A DNA stretch of 64,000 bases from Lachnospiraceae bacterium EP-SM-12S-S03 (GCA_020540725.1 JAJBSL010000002.1:1-64000), one strand, 5' to 3'; counted from the stretch's first letter, positions 37,225 through 45,492 are shown. Program-made: numbers and translations. Notes: a model not told the origin generated them from the sequence alone.

Positions 37225-37341
37225 CTTTCACACAAACTAAGAATTATGTTATGAGAAGTTCACACAAAATTAAGATATCTTTTCTCTTACTTTCGATGAT
37301 ACCATGTTACCACATACAATACTGTATTGAACTGTATTCTT

Positions 37342-37782
37342 TTAAGAAATTGTTAAATGCTGCAAAGCTCTTCCATGTAATTTGTATATCCAATCTTCTC
37401 CATAATCCATCTTCTGTGCAATTTCCCAGAATCTAAGCCCCTTTACATATCGGTAAAATAGAACATCTCTTTCATCCTCATTCTCCAACTCAGAAATACG
37501 ATGTGAAATTTTTTTGTAAATCTTAACCTGTTCTACTCCCTCTTCATACAATTTCTCTTCTTTCTCGCGAAGTTCTGCTGCATATCCAGACAAATCTCCT
37601 TGTCCACTTCCATGTGGCATACCGTCATTGTTTACTGACGGATACATCTTCATACTTCGTATCTCATCTATCTCAGCTTCTATCCTATGAATCTTTCTAG
37701 TTTTTATTCGATACCCTCGAAGGAACTGTTTCTTCCTGTCATTCTCATTCCTCATGTTACTCTCTTCTATTCTGTTGTCCAT
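37342..37782 (-). CDS. Sigma-70-like late transcription regulator (DUF1492/ArpU-RinA type)
   Basis: Predicted 146-residue protein. The N-terminal two thirds are charged helices; the C-terminus (VLFYRYVKGLRFWEIAQKM, then IYKLHGRALQHL) is a sigma region 4-like helix-turn-helix. Proteins of this type lie just before terminase genes in Firmicute phages and activate late transcription. The start is the ATG at 37782, seven bases after GGAGG. It overlaps the preceding small gene by 26 bases. Confidence 0.82.
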   Translation of the reverse strand: MDNRIEESNMRNENDRKKQFLRGYRIKTRKIHRIEAEIDEIRSMKMYPSVNNDGMPHGSGQGDLSGYAAELREKEEKLYEEGVEQVKIYKKISHRISELENEDERDVLFYRYVKGLRFWEIAQKMDYGEDWIYKLHGRALQHLTIS

Positions 37783-37999
37783 CCGCATCCCTCCTAAGCT
37801 TATCTAAGTATTGCTGTACCGAGACACCTTCATAAGGTCTATGCCGGAAAGCCTTCTTAGCACCTTCACTCGGTCTCTCTTCCTCCAGTTCCTGTCTATG
37901 GTTCGCCTGGTCCATTTTGATCGCATGCCTTCCACGTCTGTATGTCAAATCAGCACCTTCTTTCTTAAATATTCCAAAACGCTTAATCGCGGTAGTCAT
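37757..37999 (-). CDS. Small basic phage protein, unknown
   Basis: Predicted 80-residue highly basic protein (MTTAIKRFGIFKKEGADLTY). Its ATG at 37999 overlaps the stop of the 43-residue gene upstream (ATGA), which decides this start over one at 38020. It precedes and overlaps the late regulator, so both are probably expressed together. No recognised domain. Confidence 0.65.
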   Translation of the reverse strand: MTTAIKRFGIFKKEGADLTYRRGRHAIKMDQANHRQELEEERPSEGAKKAFRHRPYEGVSVQQYLDKLRRDADGQQNRRE

Positions 38000-38127
38000 T
38001 CCTCTGTTAATTCCTTGCATACTTCCTTAACGATTTCGTGCTCTGCTGCCTTTTCCTGATCTCCGTCACAATACTGTGCAGCATAACGCCCTGTATATTC
38101 CTGTGGAGTTTTATGTTGCTCACTCAT
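37996..38127 (-). CDS. 43-residue phage protein, unknown
   Basis: Short acidic protein (MSEQHKTPQEYTGRYAAQYC) with GGAGG seven bases before its ATG at 38127. It is linked by stop/start overlaps to genes on both sides, which supports real translation. Function unknown. Confidence 0.6.
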   Translation of the reverse strand: MSEQHKTPQEYTGRYAAQYCDGDQEKAAEHEIVKEVCKELTEE

Positions 38128-38209
38128 CTCTTACCTCCGTATTCTTCAGTTCTCGTAGCAGCGCCGTCATAATAAGGACTGCTGCCACTAAAATAATCTT
38201 ATGTTCCAT
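38120..38209 (-). CDS. 29-residue single-span membrane peptide
   Basis: Encodes MEHKIILVAAVLIMTALLRE and nine more residues: one hydrophobic segment with a charged C-terminus. GGAGG lies seven bases before the ATG, and its end overlaps the next gene by eight bases. Possibly a small membrane-associated regulator; short length keeps confidence moderate. Confidence 0.5.
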   Translation of the reverse strand: MEHKIILVAAVLIMTALLRELKNTEVRDE

Positions 38210-38211
38210 CG

Positions 38212-38952
38212 CTATTCCTCCAACCAATTATTTTCAAAATAGTAGAATCCAATTACGCATGCAGCGATCAATACTAGCCACGCCACCCAAAATGTAATCG
38301 GCCATCCCTTTTCGCCCTTCGTCAGATATTCTTTCGTTTCCTCTGCTTTTTGGTCTTTATAAAAACTACTCTTGTCACTAATCGTTCCATCCTTTAGCTT
38401 CGTGAATACGGTTCCTTTATGTTTGGCTTCTGTCCCATAATAAACATCTCTTAAATGATATCCGGTAGAAATCGTATCAATGTGTTTTGTTTCCGGAATG
38501 TCTATTTTCTTGTATGGAAACTTAATTTCACAGAACAATAATTCCTTAGAATGCTTGCTTTCCGAATCTATTGCATCCCACGTCCAATAGGTTTCCGTTC
38601 TCGTGTGAGTCTTCCCTTTGCTGTCTGTAGTTGTAACTGTCCTTGTATGCCGTGTATACCTTTCTGTAACTTTCCTGATGTATATGTATTCGCCATTAAT
38701 CTCTGGATAAGAAACAGAATCTACAGCTTTCAGTTCACCGTATACAAAAGCATTGCCAACATTGGTTCGCATCCCATAATCAAATATTTCTTGATTTTCG
38801 ATTTTTATTGCTTTGTTGTATTTTTCATTTTTGTCTGCTATTTTATCTGATATTCTATCGGATATCCCAAGTCCTATGACAAGCAGCACTGCTATAATCC
38901 CAATGCTCGCCAGAATCTCTCGTTTTGTTATTTCAAAATCATCCCAATACAT
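38212..38952 (-). CDS. Membrane-anchored GIDE/MULAN-like beta-domain protein
   Basis: Predicted 246-residue protein with one transmembrane helix at each end (about 13-30 and 218-238) and a beta-rich region between. The order VYGELKAVDSV, GEYIYIRKVTERY, TETYWTWDAIDS, LLFCEIKFPYKK resembles the GIDE/MULAN-type domain that is often found beside LemA. It is three bases downstream of a LemA gene. Function in the phage is unknown; the pair may act at the envelope in the lysogen. Confidence 0.7.
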   Translation of the reverse strand: MYWDDFEITKREILASIGIIAVLLVIGLGISDRISDKIADKNEKYNKAIKIENQEIFDYGMRTNVGNAFVYGELKAVDSVSYPEINGEYIYIRKVTERYTRHTRTVTTTDSKGKTHTRTETYWTWDAIDSESKHSKELLFCEIKFPYKKIDIPETKHIDTISTGYHLRDVYYGTEAKHKGTVFTKLKDGTISDKSSFYKDQKAEETKEYLTKGEKGWPITFWVAWLVLIAACVIGFYYFENNWLEE

Positions 38953-38955
38953 TTT

Positions 38956-39501
38956 CTATTCCTCTTCAAACAAATCTTGTGGCGCATCTTCTGGGGCATT
39001 GTAATCCAGATACTTATATTCTTGTTTTTCGTATCCTAAGATATCTAAGAATACTCTGGTTGGGAATTTTCGTATATATCTTTTGTATTCTTTGATTTGT
39101 TTATTATAATTACTTCTAAACTCTGCAATCAGATTTTCGGTAATTGCCAATTCGTTCATAAGTTCTTTATAATTCGTATCAGATTTTAATTCCGGATAAG
39201 CTTCAGATACTGCCGTGATTGCCGTTGTTACATTCTCAATATCTCCTGCGGAACCTCTGCCGTCTACAATTGCTTTTAGTGTTTCTGCTTCGTGCGCATC
39301 ATATTGTTTTACGCAGTCAGCTAGATTATATATCAAATCCACTCTTCTCTTTTCCTGCACTTTAATATCCGACTCCGCAACGCTTACCTGCTCCTCTAGC
39401 GTGAATGCCTTGTTCTGTGAGCTTTGCACCCCAAATATTCCTAATACACCTAAAGAAATAACTCCTGCTAATACAATTAATGTCAATTTCCAATTCTTCA
39501 T
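38956..39501 (-). CDS. LemA family protein
   Basis: Predicted 181-residue protein with a single N-terminal transmembrane helix (about 6-23) followed by a long antiparallel helical bundle: VDLIYNLADCVKQYDAHE, AYPELKSDTNYKELMNEL and the closing FPTRVFLDILGYEKQEYKYL are the LemA hallmarks. GGAGG lies nine bases before the ATG. Chromosomal LemA proteins have unclear envelope roles; in prophages the gene is cargo, here paired with a GIDE-like protein. Confidence 0.9.
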   Translation of the reverse strand: MKNWKLTLIVLAGVISLGVLGIFGVQSSQNKAFTLEEQVSVAESDIKVQEKRRVDLIYNLADCVKQYDAHEAETLKAIVDGRGSAGDIENVTTAITAVSEAYPELKSDTNYKELMNELAITENLIAEFRSNYNKQIKEYKRYIRKFPTRVFLDILGYEKQEYKYLDYNAPEDAPQDLFEEE

Positions 39502-39599
39502 AATTATCTTCCTCCATTTTTTTCAAAATAACCGTAAGTTTTTCTCCTCAGAATTGTATATATAATGAGGAGCTAAATTTGAGGTCGGGGCAACGGCAC

Positions 39600-39776
39600 T
39601 TAAGACCGTGCTCCGCTGTCCTCTTTAAACAACTTGTTCCGGCGTATGTATTTATATAAATCTTCAATGCCCTGTTTGTATCCATCACAATACGCTCTTG
39701 CTTTTTCTGCTGTTCTTGTACATTGCATTTCTGCATCACTTTGCATTTTATTTACCACATTTTCCAGTTCATTCAC
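39600..39776 (-). CDS. 58-residue phage protein, unknown
   Basis: Starts at a GTG (39776) with GGAGG nine bases upstream; product MNELENVVNKMQSDAEMQCT continues as a single charged helix. I prefer this frame to an overlapping 63-residue frame (39548-39739) that has no ribosome binding site. Function unknown. Confidence 0.6.
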   Translation of the reverse strand: MNELENVVNKMQSDAEMQCTRTAEKARAYCDGYKQGIEDLYKYIRRNKLFKEDSGARS

Positions 39777-39799
39777 CTTTTCAATCCTCCTACATGTCT

Positions 39800-40096
39800 T
39801 TAGTGTTTAAACTCATCTCTTGGAAAGATAGATTCAATATCTATGCAATGTCCTATTGCTTCGCACAAGTCAATGCACACCTGTTCTTCTTGTATATTTG
39901 CATCAAATCCACCATCATCAAAAATGCAATTCCCAAATATCTTGCATAAGTTTTCGATAAAATATTGTAAATAGCAATACGGAATCCAAACACAAAATTG
40001 CTCATCATTTATCCATCCAAACTCATCACAAATAATATCTTCATATACATTTTTATCCGTTAATAATAACTTGTATAATTTCAATTCATCTGTCAT
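39800..40096 (-). CDS. 98-residue acidic phage protein, unknown
   Basis: Starts MTDELKLYKLLLTDKNVYED at 40096 with GAGG eight bases upstream; a longer in-frame extension overlaps the methyltransferase remnant and lacks a site. The C-terminal half is rich in C, D and E. No family recognised. Confidence 0.6.
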   Translation of the reverse strand: MTDELKLYKLLLTDKNVYEDIICDEFGWINDEQFCVWIPYCYLQYFIENLCKIFGNCIFDDGGFDANIQEEQVCIDLCEAIGHCIDIESIFPRDEFKH

Positions 40097-40110
40097 TTCT
40101 TCCACCTCAA

Positions 40111-40395
40111 TTAGTCTTTCATAAAACACAACCATCTTGTCTTTCCTCGCTTGTCTCCAAGAAGTGGCTTCATTCCAAATTCTTTCAGCACCTCTGATAA
40201 TTTGATCTGCTCTTCGTTCCACTTAAACACAAGGAGCCCATCTGGTTCCAACACTCTCATGCATTCGTTAAATCCTTGCTTTAAATACGTTCTCCAATCT
40301 TTTGGAAGAATTCCGTATTTCTGTGCCAACCATGATCTGGCTCCCGCATGTAGCAAATGCGGAGGATCAAACACCACTCTTCCACCGGAATCCAA
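40111..40395 (-). pseudogene. N-terminally truncated DNA methyltransferase remnant
   Basis: Encodes only the catalytic and C-terminal part of an adenine-type methyltransferase: VVFDPPHLLHAGARSWLA contains the DPPH active-site motif, followed by GFNECMRVLEPDGLLVFKWN and GDKRGKTRWLCFMK. The SAM-binding half normally upstream is missing. Its 5' end lies within codons of another gene (40281-40541), so a deletion appears to have joined the two. It is probably inactive. Confidence 0.75.
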
Positions 40396-40541
40396 CCATC
40401 ATTGCTAGGGACATTTGCGTCCTTACCATCATCCATGTGAGATTGTATGATCTCTTTTACATGTTTCTTATCGACATAATCTTTGTAGTATAGATCATCC
40501 AATTTATCTATCTCTGCTAAAATTTTCTCTAACACCTGCAT
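40281..40541 (-). CDS. Chimeric small protein, 5' part of a deleted gene
   Basis: Predicted 86 residues. The first 55 (MQVLEKILAEIDKLDDLYYK, ending NDGWIPVEE) match a form widespread in Lachnospiraceae phages, where GWIPVE begins a DUF551 domain. After that point the frame reads into methyltransferase DNA out of frame and the residues are unrelated. AAGGAG lies eight bases before the ATG, so it is probably translated, but the C-terminus is an artefact of deletion. Confidence 0.65.
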   Translation of the reverse strand: MQVLEKILAEIDKLDDLYYKDYVDKKHVKEIIQSHMDDGKDANVPSNDGWIPVEEWCLILRICYMREPDHGWHRNTEFFQKIGERI

Positions 40542-40553
40542 AATCTCATCTCC

Positions 40554-40751
40554 TTAACTCCACAATTCTTTCAATGCTGCGTCATGGATATCAGCTGGTT
40601 CGGCATGCTCGCATTTTCTAAGGATTTCTGCTCTGTTGAAATCCAAGTCTTCTGCAATATCGCAACCAATTGTTCCACCACGCGTTTCCAATCCATCCAT
40701 GTCAATTATGCATCTGTCGTAGAATCCATATCTGCTTTTGCATCTAATCAT
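40554..40751 (-). CDS. 65-residue phage protein, unknown
   Basis: Starts MIRCKSRYGFYDRCIIDMDG at 40751, seven bases after GGAGG. Beta-rich first half and helical C-terminus (AEILRKCEHAEPADIHDAAL). No family recognised; typical accessory early gene. Confidence 0.6.
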   Translation of the reverse strand: MIRCKSRYGFYDRCIIDMDGLETRGGTIGCDIAEDLDFNRAEILRKCEHAEPADIHDAALKELWS

Positions 40752-40765
40752 CACTCCACCTCCAG

Positions 40766-41047
40766 TCAAAATGAATATGCTACCCAAAAATATTGCGTAC
40801 TTCCTTCAATCTGATAGTAATATATGCCATCACCAGAATCTTCTCCACGCATCCATTGGTCGCAATATTCTCCATCGTTTTGCTCTTCGCCGTTCGGCTC
40901 TTGAGATATCCCAAAACCATTTACATATACATCTTCAAAACCATTTTCATTAGCAAATTCTTCCAATTCTTCATAAAGTTTATCAACCTCAGATTTTAAT
41001 TGTTCGTATCTTTCAGCTTTTTCAGCTATTTCTTTTGGTACTTTCAT
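40766..41047 (-). CDS. 93-residue acidic phage protein
   Basis: MKVPKEIAEKAERYEQLKSE opens a coiled coil of about 35 residues followed by an acidic, aromatic C-terminal domain (DSGDGIYYYQIEGSTQYFWV). GGAGG precedes the ATG. A common form in gut Firmicute phages; function unknown. Confidence 0.65.
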   Translation of the reverse strand: MKVPKEIAEKAERYEQLKSEVDKLYEELEEFANENGFEDVYVNGFGISQEPNGEEQNDGEYCDQWMRGEDSGDGIYYYQIEGSTQYFWVAYSF

Positions 41048-41050
41048 TTA

Positions 41051-41491
41051 TCACTCCACCTCCAGCAACTCCGGATTATCAAAAACATTCCCTATTACTT
41101 CTGTCCTATTGGGGTTACGATTATATTTAAATACATCGTTATTGATACATTTTTTCTTTCCTCGTCCGCATACTGCCCATGAACCTCTCCATTCACTCCA
41201 AAATACAGCACCTACTCTATACTTTACATCCTCACCCTCTTTTAAAAACGGACTTCCTTCATATTCATGGCTATATCTGAGAATATCATTCTCCCAAATC
41301 TTCTTGTCGTTTTTATCTGTTAGTCCTGTGAACTGGCATATGGTGTCTGGATCGATTTCAATCGGATCGTCAAATCTTCCGCACGCATCATAGTCATCGA
41401 ATGGAACATTTATGTAATTCTCGTCCATTAAATATCCCTCCACCCATTTACCATTATCTTTTCGCTTTGCTTTAAAAAGTATTTTTCTCAT
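41051..41491 (-). CDS. YopX family protein
   Basis: Predicted 146-residue protein with the YopX signatures: ILFKAKRKDNGKWVEGYL, IDPDTICQFTGLTDKNDKKIWENDI and the closing EVIGNVFDNPELLE. YopX proteins occur in many Firmicute phages without known activity. ATG at 41491 has AAAGGGG eight bases before it. Confidence 0.9.
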   Translation of the reverse strand: MRKILFKAKRKDNGKWVEGYLMDENYINVPFDDYDACGRFDDPIEIDPDTICQFTGLTDKNDKKIWENDILRYSHEYEGSPFLKEGEDVKYRVGAVFWSEWRGSWAVCGRGKKKCINNDVFKYNRNPNRTEVIGNVFDNPELLEVE

Positions 41492-41492
41492 A

Positions 41493-41801
41493 TTATTCAC
41501 CCCTTTCTAACCTCTGCCCACACTTATCACAAAACTCTGTTATTCTGCCAATTCTATATCCCTTATATTCTGTCATAAGAATATTTCCACAAGTTGGACA
41601 CTTATAATGTGTATGCTCTTCACATCTCGAACTTATATCCACTCTCTTCTCCGTATCCCTTTCCTTCAACTGCTGCACCTGCTCCGGAGTTAGTCCAGTA
41701 TCTTCATACTCCGCAAGCCTCTGCACAAGTTCCTCCTTCTTACTCGTAGACCAGTATCCGGTCTTGATTCCATTAACTCGCTTATTTGTTAATCTTTCCA
41801 T
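41493..41801 (-). CDS. Zinc-ribbon phage protein
   Basis: Predicted 102-residue protein: N-terminal MERLTNKRVNGIKTGYWSTS and LVQRLAEYEDTGLTPEQV are widespread in Lachnospiraceae phages; CPTCG and CDKCG form a four-cysteine zinc ribbon. Ends one base before the YopX gene region. Possibly nucleic-acid binding. Confidence 0.75.
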   Translation of the reverse strand: MERLTNKRVNGIKTGYWSTSKKEELVQRLAEYEDTGLTPEQVQQLKERDTEKRVDISSRCEEHTHYKCPTCGNILMTEYKGYRIGRITEFCDKCGQRLERGE

Positions 41802-41813
41802 CCTCTTACCTCA

Positions 41814-42155
41814 TCAATCTGATTCTTTCTCGAACTTCATTCTTAAAATTCCCATTACGTCCAAATCTATCTCCTCTTTGTAATACTTGGCTGCATCTTC
41901 AAAATACTTCTCGCCTTCTCCGATTTCTTCTACTCTGCCTTTTGCGAATTTCAGAAAGTTCTCCAGTCCATTCTTCCTGTACCCATGCTTCAATTCCAGG
42001 TATTCACATCCGATAAAGCAAAATCTACAAAACGCCCGCAATGCCGCTTGTTGCTGTTTTTCTCTTTCTGCATCTTGATATTTCTTTGAATTCATAGCCT
42101 GCTCTACAAGCTTATGGATCTGATGTTTCTTGTGCGCTTTATCTGCCCAACTCAT
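41814..42155 (-). CDS. 113-residue helical phage protein
   Basis: MSWADKAHKKHQIHKLVEQA begins a fully helical, basic then acidic protein (GLENFLKFAKGRVEEIGEGE). AAGGAG lies before the ATG. It sits just after the replication gene, a common place for this type; function unknown. Confidence 0.7.
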   Translation of the reverse strand: MSWADKAHKKHQIHKLVEQAMNSKKYQDAEREKQQQAALRAFCRFCFIGCEYLELKHGYRKNGLENFLKFAKGRVEEIGEGEKYFEDAAKYYKEEIDLDVMGILRMKFEKESD

Positions 42156-42237
42156 AGCCTTCTCCTTCTTCGTTCTTTACCTTTCTATTTCTTTCTTCTA
42201 ATTTTCTTTTTTCTGCTACCAATAAATCTAGCGGCAT
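42139..42237 (-). CDS. Possible 32-residue peptide
   Basis: MPLDLLVAEKRKLEERNRKV and 12 further residues, filling the gap between the replication gene and the 113-residue protein and overlapping the latter by 17 bases. The upstream AGGTGATAT is a weak site. Low confidence. Confidence 0.3.
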   Translation of the reverse strand: MPLDLLVAEKRKLEERNRKVKNEEGEGYELGR

Positions 42238-42249
42238 TCTTTTTTTATA

Positions 42250-43101
42250 TCACCTATCCAATAGTTGCCTTTCCAAAGAGTCAAAATCATAGTTCCTGCT
42301 TTCAAAATTATTGAACTTATTCTTCGTTGGCTCCTTCTTCTTTGGACTCTCCTTCTTTTTCTTCGATACCGGATAAAAACTCTTCCAGTTACTAACCGTT
42401 GCCTTTTTGATGCTGGCAAGCCGCTCCGATTCATCAAGGGATATTGAAAGAACTTCTTTTCTCAACAAAGTAATCTGCTCCTCTGTCAAATGTTCTCCAT
42501 TCTTTTCTCTGCAAACAATGTATAACTGAAATGCTCTTTCTACCTCCGGATTCGGAAATATATATATACTTTTATTTTCTTTTATTTCTATAGGACTTTT
42601 TTCCGAAGTTATTTGAATTTCTTCCGAATTAATTCCATTTATTTCAGAAGAATCTTGAATTATTGGTGCATTTAATAAAGGCTCCTCCTTTTTTTCTTTA
42701 TCAAGGAGCCAATATTTGTCACTATAGAGTTGTCTTTTCATGCGTTTTACTGCTATCTCGTAATAACGTCGCTGAATTCCAACAGAGGTGATGATGTTTT
42801 CCGTCATGAGGGCATCGTCTAAGAGTCCTATATCAGAGCAGAAGTGCACCACTTGCACGACAACCTTTTGGTTTTTCACCCATTTGTTCCCGATCATCTT
42901 TATGATCATTTTCGATAGCTTATCCAAAGGGATCTCGGCATAATAGCCGTTCTTATATACAATGCAGAGTATGCAATCATAAATCGTCACACCCAATGGA
43001 CCATATTCGTCCAATAAATCGAAGATCTTATCATCTTCGTAAAAATCAAGCATCTTCGGAAAGTATGTAAGTCCTGGTTTATTCGGAGCACCGCGCCCCA
43101 T
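42250..43101 (-). CDS. Phage replication protein, Lin1244/Lin1753 (DUF4373) domain
   Basis: Predicted 283-residue DNA-binding protein. The N-terminal 110 residues (GLTYFPKMLDFYEDDKIFDL, YGPLGVTIYDCILCIVYKNG) are the DUF4373 winged-helix domain of phage replication initiators; a low-complexity linker and a basic C-terminus (SKKKKESPKKKEPTKNK) follow. ATG at 43101 is preceded by AGGTG. No separate helicase loader was found, so initiation with host proteins is inferred. Confidence 0.85.
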   Translation of the reverse strand: MGRGAPNKPGLTYFPKMLDFYEDDKIFDLLDEYGPLGVTIYDCILCIVYKNGYYAEIPLDKLSKMIIKMIGNKWVKNQKVVVQVVHFCSDIGLLDDALMTENIITSVGIQRRYYEIAVKRMKRQLYSDKYWLLDKEKKEEPLLNAPIIQDSSEINGINSEEIQITSEKSPIEIKENKSIYIFPNPEVERAFQLYIVCREKNGEHLTEEQITLLRKEVLSISLDESERLASIKKATVSNWKSFYPVSKKKKESPKKKEPTKNKFNNFESRNYDFDSLERQLLDR

Positions 43102-43110
43102 ACCAATCAC

Positions 43111-43554
43111 CTACTCTTCCATGTTCTTATATTCTTCTACAACTACATCTATTCCCTCTACTGCGGAATAGACTTTCTTTGCCTTTACCAGAACAATCTG
43201 TGAATCATCCAAATATGCCACACCGTTCAGGGCATCGGCAATTACCTTTACAATATTATCCATATCCGGTTTCTTAAGCGGAAGAATCTCTCCCTCCAGC
43301 ATCTGCTGCATCTTTTTCTTCGATGTACTCTTTGCCGGAATATATCTTGCAACAATACAAAGTGTAACCGGAGTATCCCTCTCAAATTTGCAACCCTTTG
43401 CAGCACGAATATACATTGTTTTAATTAGATTTTCGTATAATACTGTACTTTCCGGTGTCATTGACATATGCTTTCCAGCACTTGCATTATAAAATGTACG
43501 TGCTCTGGCTTTACCTTGTGGTTTACCAGGTACGTGAAAACTTACTGATTTCAA
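43111..43554 (-). CDS. rusA: RusA-family Holliday junction resolvase
   Basis: Predicted 147-residue nuclease that resolves branched DNA before packaging. KPQGKARARTF and the acidic catalytic segment KKPDMDNIVKVIADALNGVAYLDDSQIV carry the conserved aspartates. I use the TTG at 43554, with AAAGGAG six bases upstream, which gives the standard N-terminus (MKSVSFHVPGKP); an ATG nine codons upstream lies inside the hairpin 43571-43592. Confidence 0.9.
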   Translation of the reverse strand: MKSVSFHVPGKPQGKARARTFYNASAGKHMSMTPESTVLYENLIKTMYIRAAKGCKFERDTPVTLCIVARYIPAKSTSKKKMQQMLEGEILPLKKPDMDNIVKVIADALNGVAYLDDSQIVLVKAKKVYSAVEGIDVVVEEYKNMEE

Positions 43555-43570
43555 AATAATCTCCTTTCTC

Positions 43571-43592
43571 CTCCTGGCCATTCAGCCAGGAG
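43571..43592. other. Perfect hairpin before the RusA gene
   Basis: CTCCTGGC (43571-43578) and GCCAGGAG (43585-43592) form an eight-base stem around CATTCA. On minus the stem borders the RusA ribosome binding site and could modulate its translation; no T-run follows. Confidence 0.45.
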
Positions 43593-43659
43593 GCAAACAA
43601 ATAGCTTTTGATAAAGTTACGGTTGTGATATATCATCTTCTTAAAAAGGAGATATCCTA

Positions 43660-44589
43660 CTAATTAAAGAAATCCGACTGAACATCTTTCTGCGGTTCTT
43701 CCCTATTTCCATTCTCTACCATTTCCACTTCCTTCATTTCCTGCTCAGAAACAACCTCCGCTTCTACCGAATTACTCTGGTTCTCTACATACTCTACATT
43801 CCCATTTTCATGGATTACTGCCATATCCTTATCAATGGCTGTCTGCAAATCGATACTCATAATTCCCCACTTACTAATGAGTTGTCTTAACATGGTCTTC
43901 ATTGCCATTCCATCGAAATCCTTAAACCAGAAGGAAGAATACTTCCACATATCTTTTTCCGGAATCTTATTCTGCTCCAAGAGCTCTAATGATTTTCCTC
44001 CACCATTCTTATAAAATGCAAAGGAATACTTTTCTGCATGCGCCAGCATTTTTTTCTTGGACCAGTAAAGGGTCTTTCGGAAACCGTTCTCATATTCAAA
44101 CATTGCATAATATCCTTCCGTAGGTGTTTCTTCACGAAGAATATCATCCTCTATCAAATTAACCTCGATTTCCTCATCTAGTGGATTATAATGTACTAAT
44201 TCTCCTTGTTTGATTGCAATTACATTCAGTTTCTTGTAGTATCCGGAGCGTACCGCCAATTGAATGTATCCTTTATAACCAAGCTGGAACTGTGCTTCCT
44301 TACAGTTCTTCTTCTTATTATCGAATGGAACCATGTAAAATTGGCCAAGTTGTGGTGACGGAGAAAGATTCAACGCCTCACCCAATAACGCTGCGTTCAG
44401 GATACTGTTATTCGTACATTCCTGAAGCGCCGGTGTAGTCTGTACTGCAGATACGATACTAGAAACAAATCTTGTCCCATTTTTCCCGCCTACAACCTTA
44501 TTAATCTGATTCTTCACGGCATCCTGAGTTAAGTATGCCGTAAGGCTTGTCCTCTGTGTCTGTGCTGTTAGTGAATTACCTACTGCCAT
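43660..44589 (-). CDS. recT: RecT single-strand annealing protein
   Basis: Predicted 309-residue phage recombinase that anneals single strands produced by the exonuclease. Typical segments: NSILNAALLGEALNLSPSPQLGQFYMVPF, FQLGYKGYIQLAVRSG, and WFKDFDGMAMKTMLRQLISKWG. It follows the DUF1351 and YqaJ genes within a few bases, a standard two-component recombination cassette. Confidence 0.93.
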   Translation of the reverse strand: MAVGNSLTAQTQRTSLTAYLTQDAVKNQINKVVGGKNGTRFVSSIVSAVQTTPALQECTNNSILNAALLGEALNLSPSPQLGQFYMVPFDNKKKNCKEAQFQLGYKGYIQLAVRSGYYKKLNVIAIKQGELVHYNPLDEEIEVNLIEDDILREETPTEGYYAMFEYENGFRKTLYWSKKKMLAHAEKYSFAFYKNGGGKSLELLEQNKIPEKDMWKYSSFWFKDFDGMAMKTMLRQLISKWGIMSIDLQTAIDKDMAVIHENGNVEYVENQSNSVEAEVVSEQEMKEVEMVENGNREEPQKDVQSDFFN

Positions 44590-44595
44590 AATTCC

Positions 44596-45483
44596 TTATT
44601 CTCCTTTCTGTGGCACTGGGCCATATGTAATATTGCTTTCTTTTAAGAAATTCTTTAAAAGGTCCAACTGTGTTTTTGTAGCTGTCACTCTGAAATCAAT
44701 CGTATATACCTGCTCCTGAATGACTGCTTTCTCCAATATCTCTGTCTGAAGACTCTCTGCTACAGATACGGTCACTTTTTCTTTTTCAGCCTTTTCTCTT
44801 TCGGCCTCCCGTCTTTTCCTTTCCTCGGCTTCCTGCTGCAAACGTTTCCATTCTTCTTCCTGCGCAATCTTACGTTTCTGAATATCTGCCAACTTCTGAC
44901 CTTCGCTGATTGCACGTCCAAGATCTAAGGTTTCCTTATAAGTTTCCATAGCCTCAAAAGAAAATTCTGGAAGCTGGTTGATCGCATGAATATCTGAACC
45001 GATCTGGAAGATCCGCTCTTTCATCTGTGTCTCAATACTTGTCATGGAAACAGTTGCATTTAACCACTTATTATCAAAAATCTTGTCCAAAGTAACAAAA
45101 CTCTGGAAACCGATTCCCCGGAAAAGTTCTTCGATATCCTTCTTTTTTTGAAGTTTCTTATTCTCTTCCACTTCCTTGATCTGGGAATCTATCAGCCCGA
45201 TCGGACGTTCAATCAATGCCACAACCTCTTTTACCTGAGATTCAAATTTATTGTACGGATCCATGTAGGCTTTCTTGATTCTCTTTCTTTCATCTTCAAA
45301 TGCTGTTTTCAGCTTATTCAGAGTGGCACGGTCTTTCTTAGCATCCTTGATCGTATCCTCTGTGAATACCAGCCCCTCATATTCCGTCATCTTAGCTGCA
45401 ATTTCTGCCTTAAGTTCCTCATTATTCCATTGGATCTCCTTGGCAAATCCTCCCTCCTGCGGGCTCATAATTCTAAGTTCCAT
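44596..45483 (-). CDS. DUF1351 protein of the recombination cassette
   Basis: Predicted 295-residue cytoplasmic protein. KKAYMDPYNKFESQVKEVV and GFQSFVTLDKIFDNKWLNATVS are DUF1351 features; residues 200-245 are a highly charged coiled coil. In Firmicute phages it is nearly always between the YqaJ nuclease and RecT, so an accessory role in annealing is inferred. Confidence 0.88.
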   Translation of the reverse strand: MELRIMSPQEGGFAKEIQWNNEELKAEIAAKMTEYEGLVFTEDTIKDAKKDRATLNKLKTAFEDERKRIKKAYMDPYNKFESQVKEVVALIERPIGLIDSQIKEVEENKKLQKKKDIEELFRGIGFQSFVTLDKIFDNKWLNATVSMTSIETQMKERIFQIGSDIHAINQLPEFSFEAMETYKETLDLGRAISEGQKLADIQKRKIAQEEEWKRLQQEAEERKRREAEREKAEKEKVTVSVAESLQTEILEKAVIQEQVYTIDFRVTATKTQLDLLKNFLKESNITYGPVPQKGE

Positions 45484-45492
45484 AACTTCCTC

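Noticed and set aside
39548..39739. 63-codon minus frame
   Set aside because: It lacks a ribosome binding site, while the overlapping 58-codon frame 39600-39776 has GGAGG at correct distance.
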